Shown one piece after another: positions 1-5,999 of a stretch of 9,681 bases of DNA (positions within the stretch are counted from its first letter, which is position 1; every line of letters begins with the position of its first letter). The DNA is from Spirochaetota bacterium (GTDB taxonomy: Bacteria > Spirochaetota > Spirochaetia > Treponematales > Breznakiellaceae): NCBI GenBank assembly GCA_023398155.1, contig JAEWSV010000392.1, positions 1 through 9,681 on the forward strand, written 5' to 3'. The notes beneath the pieces were generated by a model, which saw only the letters and a program-made list of their open reading frames with translations, did no database searches and was not told the DNA's origin. The translations under genes were made by a program, and so were the position numbers.

Positions 1-4
1 CATC

Positions 5-883
5 TCACCAGCCCCTGGTCGCGAGCCGTTGCTCCGGCGCGAGGTCCCGGAGGTCGATGCCGCTCATGGCCTCCCCGAGGCCGACGGAGACCTCGGCGAG
101 GACCGCGGGGTCCTGCCAATAAGTCACGGCCTTGACGATGGCGGCCGCACGCTTGGCCGGGTTGCCCGACTTGAAGATGCCCGAGCCGACGAAGACGCCG
201 TCCGCCCCGAGGGCCATCATGAGGGCGGCGTCCGCGGGCGTGGCAACGCCTCCGGCGGCGAAGTTGACCACGGGGAGCTTGCCGTGCTCCGAGCAGTAGA
301 CGACGAGGTCGTAGGGGGCGCCGAGTTCCTTGGCGGCCGTCATCAACTCCTCGCGGGGGAGGGACTGGAGGCGCCGGATCGCGTCGCCGACCGCGCGGAG
401 GTGGCGCACTGCCTCCACCACGTTGCCGGTGCCGGCCTCGCCCTTGGTCCGCATCATGGCCGCGCCTTCGCCGATGCGGCGGAGCGCCTCTCCGAGGTCC
501 CGGGCGCCGCAGACGAAGGGAATGCGGAAGGCTCGCTTGTCGATATGGAAGGATTCGTCGGCGGGCGTGAGCACCTCGCTCTCGTCGATGTAATCGATGC
601 CGATGGCCTCCAGTATGCGCGCTTCCATGAAATGGCCGATCCGCGCCTTCGCCATGACCGGAATGGAAACGGCGGCCTTGATCTCTTTGATCATGCCGGG
701 GTCGCTCATGCGGGCCACGCCGCCCTGCTTGCGGATATCCGAGGGCACGCGCTCCAGGGCCATGACGGCCACGGCGCCGGCACCTTCCGCGATACGGGCC
801 TGTTCCGGATCAACGACGTCCATGATGACCCCGCCGACGAGCATGCGGGCGAGGTCGCTGTTGAGGGCGAATCGATCTTCCAT
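5..883 (-). CDS. pdxS: PdxS, PLP synthase (ribose-5-phosphate-using) subunit
   Basis: This is the synthase subunit of the DXP-independent vitamin B6 route. It condenses ribose 5-phosphate, glyceraldehyde 3-phosphate and ammonia (supplied by the PdxT glutaminase) into pyridoxal 5'-phosphate in the cytoplasm. The 292-residue protein has the usual family length and is a single (beta/alpha)8 barrel. Asp22, Lys79 (in VMAKARIGH) and Lys147 (in MRTKGEAGTGN) match the ribose-binding Asp and the two imine-forming lysines of characterised Pdx1 proteins (numbered about two higher in Bacillus). The phosphate-site glycines (FAAGGVATP, FVGSGIFKS) and the typical RGW C-terminus are present. I chose the ATG at 883 because AAGGAG (896-891) lies 7 nt upstream; an in-frame Met at 913 would add ten atypical residues. 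It is divergent from a MocR/PdxR regulator. pdxT usually follows pdxS and would lie beyond the left edge. Confidence 0.97.
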   Translation of the reverse strand: MEDRFALNSDLARMLVGGVIMDVVDPEQARIAEGAGAVAVMALERVPSDIRKQGGVARMSDPGMIKEIKAAVSIPVMAKARIGHFMEARILEAIGIDYIDESEVLTPADESFHIDKRAFRIPFVCGARDLGEALRRIGEGAAMMRTKGEAGTGNVVEAVRHLRAVGDAIRRLQSLPREELMTAAKELGAPYDLVVYCSEHGKLPVVNFAAGGVATPADAALMMALGADGVFVGSGIFKSGNPAKRAAAIVKAVTYWQDPAVLAEVSVGLGEAMSGIDLRDLAPEQRLATRGW

Positions 884-903
884 TCCGGCTCTCCTTGCGC
901 TAC

Positions 904-932
904 AATATCGCAACTGTATCGAGACTCGTCAA
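904..932 (-). promoter_or_regulatory. Probable pdxS promoter
   Basis: Reading the minus strand, TTGACG (932-927) is followed after a 17-nt spacer by GATATT (909-904). Transcription would start near 897, giving a leader of about 14 nt that begins essentially at the AAGGAG ribosome binding site. The spacer contains the left arm of the inverted repeat at 912-939, so a bound regulator would contact the promoter directly. A TATTGT at 907-902 is an alternative -10 with a longer 19-nt spacer. This is a visual consensus match only. Confidence 0.55.
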
Positions 933-968
933 TACAGTTATAATACACTTTAATGCGTATCGATACAA
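912..968. promoter_or_regulatory. Candidate PdxR/MocR operator: inverted repeat plus phased ATACA repeats
   Basis: AACTGTAT (912-919) and ATACAGTT (932-939) form a perfect 8-bp inverted repeat whose arms are 20 bp apart start to start, about two helical turns. ATACA recurs in the same orientation at 932-936, 943-947 and 963-967, with steps of 11 and 20 bp, so all three face one side of the helix. A 10-bp palindrome GTATCGATAC (957-966) overlaps the last copy inside the regulator's first codons. A smaller palindrome CGAGACTCG (920-928) sits between the arms. MocR-family regulators such as GabR are known to bind ATACCA-like direct repeats combined with an inverted one. Assigning these repeats to the adjacent regulator is inference from position and arrangement. 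Confidence 0.6.
939..944 (+). promoter_or_regulatory. -10 box of the pdxR-type gene; leaderless start likely
   Basis: A perfect TATAAT lies at 939-944, 8 nt before the ATG at 953. With normal spacing the first transcribed base would be about 951-953, leaving no room for a 5' leader. No Shine-Dalgarno is visible upstream of the ATG. The -35 position (about 916-921) reads GTATCG, a poor match, and falls in the left arm of the inverted repeat, as expected if the regulator controls its own gene. Confidence 0.6.
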
Positions 969-2488
969 TTCGTATAGACCACGACACGGAATCGCCCCTC
1001 TACCTCAAACTCGCCGACGCCCTGCGCCGCGCGATCCGCTCGGGGGAAGCGCAAGTCGGAGAACGGCTCCCCTCGGTGCGGAGGCTTTCGGACGCCGCGG
1101 GGGTCAACCCCGCCACCGCCGTGGCCGCATACCGCATCCTTGAGAGGGAAGGCTGGGTGGCGGCGCGCGCGGGGAGCGGGGTCTACGTGCGGGACGACGG
1201 TTCCGGCGGAACGGCGGGCAGAATCCGCAGCGAAGAGAATGATAACCGCGATCTCCGCCGCGAGGCGTCGGGAGACGCCGCCGATCTCGCGGATCTCGCC
1301 GCGGGCAGAGTACTCGTGCGGGAAGGCGTGCTCGACCTCGCGGCGGGCGCGCCCTCGCCCGCCCTCTTCCCCGCCGCGGAGTTCAAGTCCATCGTGAACG
1401 AGGTCCTGGACCGAGACGGCGGCTGGGCCTTCGGCTACCAGGAAAGCGCCGGTTGGGCGCCCTTCCGCGGCGCCCTCGCCGAATACCTCCTCTCCGCCCA
1501 CGGCGTGGCCGCCGAACTCGAAGATATCCGAGTAGTCTCGGGAGCCCAGCAGGGCATAGATCTCGCGGCCAAGGCCTTGCTCGGACCGCGCGACGCGGCC
1601 GCGGTGGAGGAGCCCACCTACCGCGGCGCCCTCGCCGTCTTCTGGTCGCGCGGGGCGGAGACGCTTGGCGTCCGCCTCGACCGGGACGGCATGGACTTAG
1701 GCGAGCTGGAGCGCGTCCTCCGCGAGCGGTCCGTGCGCCTCGTGTACGCCATCCCGCGCTACCAGAATCCGACGACGATCTCGTGGACCGAAGAGCGCAT
1801 GCGAGGCCTCCTCGCTCTGGCCAAGAAGTACGACTTCTACGTCCTGGAGGACGATCTCCTCTCCGACCTATCGTACGGAGTACGGCGGGAGCCCACCTGC
1901 ATCAAGGCGATCGACGCTGAGGACCGCGTCATCTACGTGCGGAGTTTTTCCAAGGTACTCATGCCGGGCCTCCGGCTCGGCGTCCTCGTCACCCCGCGCC
2001 GCCTCCGCGATCGTTTCGAGGCGGCTAAACGCGCCACCGACATCGCTACCGACGGCCTCGTCCAGCGCGCCCTGGAGCTCTACCTTCGCCGCGGCCTCCA
2101 CGAGGACCGGCTCGCCTTCCTCCGGCGGCACTACGGCGCGGTCTACGCAGCGGCGACCGACGCGGCCGAACGGCTCCTGTCTCCGCTCGGCGCCTCCTTC
2201 GATCGGCCCGACGGCGGCCTCCACCTCTGGGTGCGCCTCGGCGGCGTCACGGGCACTTCTCTCCGCGCGGCCGCCCTCGCCCGCGGCGCGGCGTTGATCC
2301 CCGAGGCGGTGTACGGAGGCGGCGAGGGAGCGCGCCGGGGAGAAGGCGTTTCCGACGCCCACGTCCGGCTCAGTTTCGCCTCTCTCAGCGCTGAAGAGGC
2401 CGAGCGCGGCATAGGCATCGTCGCGGCGGCCCTGGCCGAACTCCGTTCCGCCGAGCGCGGGGCGCTCTCGATCCGCACATTATTATGA
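953..2488 (+). CDS. pdxR: MocR/PdxR-type regulator: GntR winged helix fused to aminotransferase-fold domain
   Basis: This 511-residue protein is a transcription factor that senses PLP or an amino-group metabolite. Residues about 13-80 form a GntR winged-helix domain (PLYLKLADALRRAI, LPSVRRLSDAAG, GSGVYVRD). A charged linker of about 40 residues follows. From about 120 there is a fold-type I aminotransferase domain with the PLP-site residues kept: Asn272 in YQNPTT, Asp301 in the EDDLLSDLSY stretch, Ser333-Lys334 (Schiff-base lysine) in SFSKV, and Arg472 in HVRLSFA. MocR proteins of this kind regulate rather than transaminate. Its divergent position beside pdxS suggests it is PdxR, which activates PLP synthesis genes when PLP is scarce. 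The start at 953 fits the family N-terminus although no ribosome binding site precedes it. Family assignment is firm; the target (pdxS and itself) is inferred. Confidence 0.9.
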   Translation: MRIDTIRIDHDTESPLYLKLADALRRAIRSGEAQVGERLPSVRRLSDAAGVNPATAVAAYRILEREGWVAARAGSGVYVRDDGSGGTAGRIRSEENDNRDLRREASGDAADLADLAAGRVLVREGVLDLAAGAPSPALFPAAEFKSIVNEVLDRDGGWAFGYQESAGWAPFRGALAEYLLSAHGVAAELEDIRVVSGAQQGIDLAAKALLGPRDAAAVEEPTYRGALAVFWSRGAETLGVRLDRDGMDLGELERVLRERSVRLVYAIPRYQNPTTISWTEERMRGLLALAKKYDFYVLEDDLLSDLSYGVRREPTCIKAIDAEDRVIYVRSFSKVLMPGLRLGVLVTPRRLRDRFEAAKRATDIATDGLVQRALELYLRRGLHEDRLAFLRRHYGAVYAAATDAAERLLSPLGASFDRPDGGLHLWVRLGGVTGTSLRAAALARGAALIPEAVYGGGEGARRGEGVSDAHVRLSFASLSAEEAERGIGIVAAALAELRSAERGALSIRTLL

Positions 2489-2496
2489 CTTCGGCC

Positions 2497-2532
2497 GTCC
2501 GCTGCCCTTCGCGAGCGCGAAAGGCGGCGGAT
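2497..2532 (+). terminator. Strong GC-rich hairpin after pdxR, no U-tract
   Basis: Positions 2497-2512 pair with 2517-2532 around a 4-nt loop (GAGC). This makes a 16-position stem with one C-A mismatch and two G-U wobbles, starting 8 nt after the pdxR stop. The downstream bases (CGAAGGTATTT) lack the uridine run of a classical intrinsic terminator. It probably ends or protects the pdxR transcript. It could also act through Rho or simply be a 3' stabilising stem. Confidence 0.55.
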
Positions 2533-2563
2533 CGAAGGTATTTCCAACCTCCGTCTTCTCGGG

Positions 2564-2584
2564 TTGACGGGTTTTCGATAGAAT
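2564..2584 (+). promoter_or_regulatory. Possible asnA promoter elements
   Basis: TTGACG (2564-2569) and TAGAAT (2579-2584) lie in a short AT-richer patch ahead of asnA. They are only 9 nt apart, so they cannot be the -35 and -10 of one standard sigma-70 promoter. TAGAAT alone is a reasonable -10, with a weak TTCTCG at 2556-2561 in the -35 position and about 42 nt of leader. Placement is uncertain, but a promoter is expected here because a strong hairpin separates asnA from the upstream gene. Confidence 0.3.
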
Positions 2585-2632
2585 ACCGCCGAAATGCCGG
2601 CTCCCGTAAACGGCCGGAAAGGAAAGCGCACC

Positions 2633-3667
2633 ATGAACGCCATACTCCCCCCGCATTACGTTCCCCTGCTCGACCTCAAGCGGACCGAGCAGGGCATCAA
2701 GCTGGTAAAGGATTTCTTCGAGCGGAACCTTTCCGCCGAGCTCCGCCTTTCCCGCGTAACCTCCCCGCTCTTCGTTCCCCGGGGTTCCGGTATCAACGAC
2801 GACCTTAACGGCGTGGAGCGGCCGGTCCGCTTCCCCGTCGGTCGGCTCGGCGAGCGGGAGATGGAAGTGGTGCAATCCCTCGCCAAATGGAAACGTATGG
2901 CCTTGGCGGATTACGGCTACGCGCCGGGGACGGGACTGTACACCGACATGAACGCGCTCAGGCCCGACGACGACATCGACGCCATCCATTCCATCTACGT
3001 GGACCAGTGGGACTGGGAACTCGTCATGGATCCGGAGGACCGGAACCTCGCCTTACTTAAAAACGTCGTGGGCCGCATCTACGAGGTCCTCAAGCGGACC
3101 GAGTTCGTCGTGGCCGAACAATACGCGGACCTCGCGCCCGTGCTGCCCGAAAAGATCCGGTTCATCCACGCCGAGGAGGCGCTCGCGCGCTACCCGAAGA
3201 TCAGCCCCCAGGAGCGCGAGAAAGAACTGGCCCGCGAATTCGGCGCCGTCTTCCTCATCGGCATCGGCGGTAAACTCTCCGACGGCGCGAGCCACGGAGG
3301 GCGGGCGCCCGACTACGACGACTGGACCACGGTCGCTGAGGACGGCAAGGCCGGACTCAACGGCGATATCATCGTCTGGGACCCCGTGCGCGGCGATTCC
3401 CTGGAACTCTCGTCCATGGGGATCCGCGTGGACCGCGAAACCCTGCTCCGCCAGCTCGCGCTGACCGGCAACGAGGACCGGAAGGACCTCTACTGGCACA
3501 AGCGCCTCTTAGCCGGCGAATTCCCCCAGACCATCGGCGGCGGCATCGGCCAGTCGCGGCTCTGCATGTTCTTCCTGCGCAAGGCGCACATAGGCGAGGT
3601 CCAAGCATCGGTCTGGCCGGACGAGACCGTCCAGGTCTGCAAGAAGCGCGGCGTCCCCCTCATGTAG
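2633..3667 (+). CDS. asnA: Aspartate-ammonia ligase (asparagine synthetase A)
   Basis: AsnA makes asparagine from aspartate, ammonia and ATP through a beta-aspartyl-AMP intermediate, releasing AMP and pyrophosphate. It is a cytoplasmic enzyme related to class II aminoacyl-tRNA synthetases. The 344-residue product is close to the usual 330. Conserved stretches visible in order are GSGINDDLNG (51-60), the IHSIYVDQWDWE strand (118-129), GDIIVWDP, ELSSMGIRVD (258-267, with the Ser pair of the substrate site) and GGGIGQSR (302-309), the class II motif 3 equivalent with its ATP-contacting Arg309. I chose the ATG at 2633 because AAGGA lies 9 nt upstream (2619-2623) and the protein then begins near the family start. 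An upstream in-frame ATG at 2594 would add 13 residues without a ribosome binding site. It appears to be transcribed alone, flanked by hairpins on both sides. Confidence 0.97.
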   Translation: MNAILPPHYVPLLDLKRTEQGIKLVKDFFERNLSAELRLSRVTSPLFVPRGSGINDDLNGVERPVRFPVGRLGEREMEVVQSLAKWKRMALADYGYAPGTGLYTDMNALRPDDDIDAIHSIYVDQWDWELVMDPEDRNLALLKNVVGRIYEVLKRTEFVVAEQYADLAPVLPEKIRFIHAEEALARYPKISPQEREKELAREFGAVFLIGIGGKLSDGASHGGRAPDYDDWTTVAEDGKAGLNGDIIVWDPVRGDSLELSSMGIRVDRETLLRQLALTGNEDRKDLYWHKRLLAGEFPQTIGGGIGQSRLCMFFLRKAHIGEVQASVWPDETVQVCKKRGVPLM

Positions 3668-3696
3668 CGCCGGCTCCCCGTCCGCGCCCCGCCGAA

Positions 3697-3725
3697 GCTC
3701 CGCGCCGAATTTGACGGCGCGGAGC
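3697..3725 (+). terminator. Perfect 10-bp hairpin between asnA and the GH36 gene
   Basis: GCTCCGCGCC (3697-3706) and GGCGCGGAGC (3716-3725) are perfect complements around a 9-nt loop, 29 nt after the asnA stop. The stem is followed by GCGCATAG, so there is no U-tract. It most likely marks the 3' end of the asnA transcript. The loop and right arm also contain the TTGACG proposed as the -35 box of the next gene, so the element may serve both purposes. Confidence 0.55.
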
Positions 3726-3739
3726 GCGCATAGGAGAAT
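3711..3739 (+). promoter_or_regulatory. Possible promoter of the GH36 gene
   Basis: TTGACG (3711-3716) and GAGAAT (3734-3739) are separated by 17 nt and would give a leader of about 32 nt. The -10 matches consensus at four of six positions. The -35 overlaps the loop and right arm of the hairpin at 3697-3725. Read this way, TAGGAGAATG at 3731-3740 is a -10 region and not a ribosome binding site with start codon. Visual match only. Confidence 0.33.
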
Positions 3740-3777
3740 GGGCTCAACTACGCGGAAGAAAACAGGCGGGACCGTGC

Positions 3778-5730
3778 ATGGACGAAGGATTCCAGAGCGC
3801 TTTTGCGCGTTTCTTCCCACAGGCGAAGGTCGAGGTCAAATTCGGCATAGAGCGGCGTGCGTTTCCGCTGGTAGCGGTCGAAGACGGAGACGACCGATTC
3901 TCCTACCGTAACGAATGGATCGAGCTACGGGGCGCCGTACAGCGGCTCGACGACGGGATGCGGTACACGCTTCGCCTCGTCAACATAGGGCGCACCTCCT
4001 TCCGCATCACCCGGCTCCGGTTCCCCGCAGAAGGCGGCCTCGGCGGGTTCCTAAAGGGGACCGACCCGAGTAAAGTCGCCTTCCTCAGGAACGGCTACCA
4101 GTCCTGGTCCACCACCCGATCATACCGGATCACCGATAAGCCGCTACGGCCACGCTTCCACCTCGTATCGCTTGCCTCCTCCAATATGGCGAACCTCCCC
4201 TCGAACAGCCCAGGGCAACTGTCCTCCGAGATGTACTCGATCATCATGGATCTGGAGAGCGGACGCGCCCTTCTCGTCGGCCAGGAAACGCCTTTCGACC
4301 AATTCTTCTATGTCATCCTCAATATCGACCGCAGGGGCAAGAGCTATTTCGAGCTCATTTACGACTTCGGGCGCCAGCTCCTGGAGCCGGGAAAAGAGAT
4401 AGAGCTGGACTCCATCGTCTTCCGCTACGGCACGCGGCCCTTCGTGGAGCAGTCCTACTTTTGGGCCCTGCGCGAGCGCCTCGGCTATACCCCTCCGGCG
4501 CGCCGGCCGAGCGGTTGGTGTTCTTGGTACGAGTACTACACGAAGCTCTCGCCCGGGCAGCTCTATACGAACCTGAAGGCGATCGCGGCCCGGGGGCCCG
4601 ACCTCGAGGTATTCCAGATCGACGATGGTTGGCAGTCGGCGGTGGGCGATTGGCTCGAGCCGAAACCCGAGTTCGCGCTTCGGATGCGGGAGCTCGCGGA
4701 CGCCATCCGGGCCGCGGGCATGCGGCCCGGGCTCTGGTTCGCCCCCTTCTCCGCCGCGGGCGATTCCGAGCTCGCCCGGCTCTATCCCGAGTACGTACTC
4801 AAGAGCGAGTACGGCCGCAAGCTCCCCGCCGGTTACAATCCGTACTGGAAGGGGTTCTATTTCGGGCTCGACGTCACGCATCCGAGTTTCGCCGAATACC
4901 TCCGCGAAGTGGTCCGCACCATCGTGGGGGACTGGGGCTTCCAGGTCCTGAAGTGCGATTTCCTCTTTTCGGCATGCCTGCGGGGCGCCTGCCACCACGA
5001 TCTCTCGCTTTCACGGGCCCAGGTCCTCAAGGAGGGCATGCGGACGATTCGGCAGGCGGCAGGTCCCGACGTTAAGATCATGGGCTGCGGCATGCCGCTC
5101 TCCGCGGGGATCGGCCTCGTGGATTCCATGCGCGTCGGCCCCGATACCGGAGACTTCTGGATCAAGCTGTCCGGTAAGCTTCTCAGGACGGGAGCCATGA
5201 TCGGCGCCCGGAACTCGCTGCGGAATTTCATGGTCCGCAGCCCCATGCACAAGCGCATCTGGCTCAACGATCCCGATTGCGCGATCATCCGCGACCGCGG
5301 CACGGGCCTCAGTCCCGCCGAACGGCGGGCCCAGCTCGACGCCATAGCACTCTCGGGCGGAGCCCTCATGTATTCGGACGATTTCTCGGCGTTATCTGAA
5401 TCCGCCCTGGCCGACCTCCGCCTCATCGACTCCATCTCCGCCCAATGCTACAAAGGGCAGGCGGTGGCCATCGACATGATGGAGAAAGAGATCCCGGAAA
5501 TCTATTACAACACTTCGGGGTACGTCGCGTTCTTCAATTTCTCCCGGCCGGGGACTCGCCGGTACGACCTCTCCATTTTCCGCGAATACGAACCGCTCCT
5601 CGCCGCCCTCATCGACCTCCGTTCCGGCGAACGGCTCTCCGTGGGCTGGACGCTCGTCCTGCCGAAGATGCCGCGGCACGGCTCGCGGCTCTTTCGGATA
5701 GAGCGGCACGGCGATCTTGAGAACGCTTGA
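3778..5730 (+). CDS. GH36-family alpha-galactosidase, cytoplasmic
   Basis: This is a 650-residue glycoside hydrolase family 36 enzyme, expected to release terminal alpha-1,6-galactose from melibiose- or raffinose-type sugars by a retaining mechanism. An N-terminal beta-sandwich (about 1-240, with NGYQSWS at 105-111) is followed by a TIM barrel and a short C-terminal beta domain (about 560-650). The barrel shows WCSWYEYY (from Trp247), QIDDGW (280-285), LKCDFLF with nucleophile Asp394, and MRVGPDTGDFW with acid/base Asp456, plus WLNDPDC. These closely resemble, from memory, the KIDFLF and RIGPDT motifs of Thermotoga maritima GalA. There is no signal peptide or membrane segment, so the substrate must be imported. 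No sugar transporter or sugar regulator lies nearby. The start at 3778 is preceded only by a weak GGCGGGA. The exact substrate is not visible from sequence, and alpha-N-acetylgalactosaminidase remains possible. Confidence 0.9.
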   Translation: MDEGFQSAFARFFPQAKVEVKFGIERRAFPLVAVEDGDDRFSYRNEWIELRGAVQRLDDGMRYTLRLVNIGRTSFRITRLRFPAEGGLGGFLKGTDPSKVAFLRNGYQSWSTTRSYRITDKPLRPRFHLVSLASSNMANLPSNSPGQLSSEMYSIIMDLESGRALLVGQETPFDQFFYVILNIDRRGKSYFELIYDFGRQLLEPGKEIELDSIVFRYGTRPFVEQSYFWALRERLGYTPPARRPSGWCSWYEYYTKLSPGQLYTNLKAIAARGPDLEVFQIDDGWQSAVGDWLEPKPEFALRMRELADAIRAAGMRPGLWFAPFSAAGDSELARLYPEYVLKSEYGRKLPAGYNPYWKGFYFGLDVTHPSFAEYLREVVRTIVGDWGFQVLKCDFLFSACLRGACHHDLSLSRAQVLKEGMRTIRQAAGPDVKIMGCGMPLSAGIGLVDSMRVGPDTGDFWIKLSGKLLRTGAMIGARNSLRNFMVRSPMHKRIWLNDPDCAIIRDRGTGLSPAERRAQLDAIALSGGALMYSDDFSALSESALADLRLIDSISAQCYKGQAVAIDMMEKEIPEIYYNTSGYVAFFNFSRPGTRRYDLSIFREYEPLLAALIDLRSGERLSVGWTLVLPKMPRHGSRLFRIERHGDLENA

Positions 5731-5756
5731 CTCTTCCGCGCCGCGCTCGGTATATT
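5727..5756 (+). promoter_or_regulatory. Promoter of the riboswitch-metNIQ operon
   Basis: TTGACT (5727-5732) and TATATT (5751-5756) are separated by 18 nt, a good sigma-70 pair. The TGA stop of the GH36 gene (5728-5730) lies inside the -35 box, so the operon starts with no intergenic slack. Transcription would begin near 5763, a few nucleotides before the riboswitch P1 helix, which strongly supports the call. Confidence 0.75.
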
Positions 5757-5770
5757 CCCGTCCACAGACA

Positions 5771-5886
5771 TCTTTCATCGAGAGCGGCGGAGGGACCGGC
5801 CCTATGAAGCCCGGCAACCATGGTCAGCGCGGCTGAACCAGGAGGTGCCAAATCCGGCGGTGCGCATCGCACCGGAAGATGAGAGA
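5771..5886 (+). promoter_or_regulatory. SAM-I (S-box) riboswitch aptamer
   Basis: This is the S-adenosylmethionine-binding aptamer controlling the methionine transporter operon. Visible elements: the P1 helix pairs 5771-5779 with 5878-5886; the conserved GAGGGA(C)CGGCCC and the GAAGCCCGGCAACC run (about 5790-5819) belong to P2 and its kink-turn/pseudoknot region. P3 is 5821-5828 with 5832-5840, carrying one bulged A and a 3-nt loop. The conserved GGTGCCAAATCC lies at 5844-5855. P4 is a perfect 7-bp stem, 5858-5864 with 5868-5874. The closing GAAGATGAGAG is nearly identical to the family consensus. P3 and P4 loops are minimal. Its position between a sigma-70 promoter and metN is as expected. 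SAM binding should lower expression of the transporter. Confidence 0.96.
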
Positions 5887-5946
5887 GGTTGAGAGCTCGC
5901 GCCCCGCGCTTTTAGCGATCGCCTCCCCGTATCGATCCACCCGCCG

Positions 5947-5992
5947 CTCCCGAATCGGCTTCGCCGGAAAATCCGGCGATCCGACTCAGGAG
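5947..5992 (+). promoter_or_regulatory. SD-sequestering hairpin, candidate riboswitch expression platform
   Basis: An extended hairpin covers the metN ribosome binding site. From the base, CTCC (5947-5950) pairs with GGAG (5989-5992), part of the AGGAG Shine-Dalgarno. Two further base pairs flanked by A-C mismatches follow, then TCGG/CCGA (5955-5958 with 5981-5984), a small internal loop, and a perfect 8-bp tip (5961-5968 with 5972-5979) closed by AAA. No U-tract follows, which argues for translational control and not termination. The tip's upstream arm (5961-5968) can instead pair over 8 bp with 5853-5860 in the aptamer, because AATCCGGCG occurs at both 5851-5859 and 5970-5978. The pairing is seen directly; the switching role is inferred. 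Confidence 0.6.
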
Positions 5993-5999
5993 ATATAGC

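Noticed and set aside
29..943. Long open frame on the plus strand opposite pdxS (304 codons)
   Set aside because: It is antisense to a clearly conserved pdxS. Its composition is rich in Gly, Ala, Arg, His and Asp, as expected from GC-biased third positions read backwards, and it has no recognisable domain.
2594..2632. Upstream ATG of asnA at 2594
   Set aside because: It adds 13 residues not expected in the family and lacks a ribosome binding site. The ATG at 2633 has AAGGA at a suitable distance.
3738..3911. Short frame starting at ATG 3738 with a good-looking TAGGAG upstream
   Set aside because: It overlaps the GH36 start in another frame and encodes a low-complexity Arg-rich peptide. The TAGGAGAAT is better explained as a promoter -10 region.
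4144..4998. 284-codon antisense frame inside the GH36 gene
   Set aside because: It is a shadow of the conserved GH36 barrel. It has no start signal and no protein family motif.
5899..5913. Possible intrinsic terminator GCGC-CCC-GCGC-TTTT downstream of the SAM aptamer
   Set aside because: The stem is only 4 bp and the T run only 4. The SD-covering hairpin at 5947-5992 is far stronger as an expression platform.
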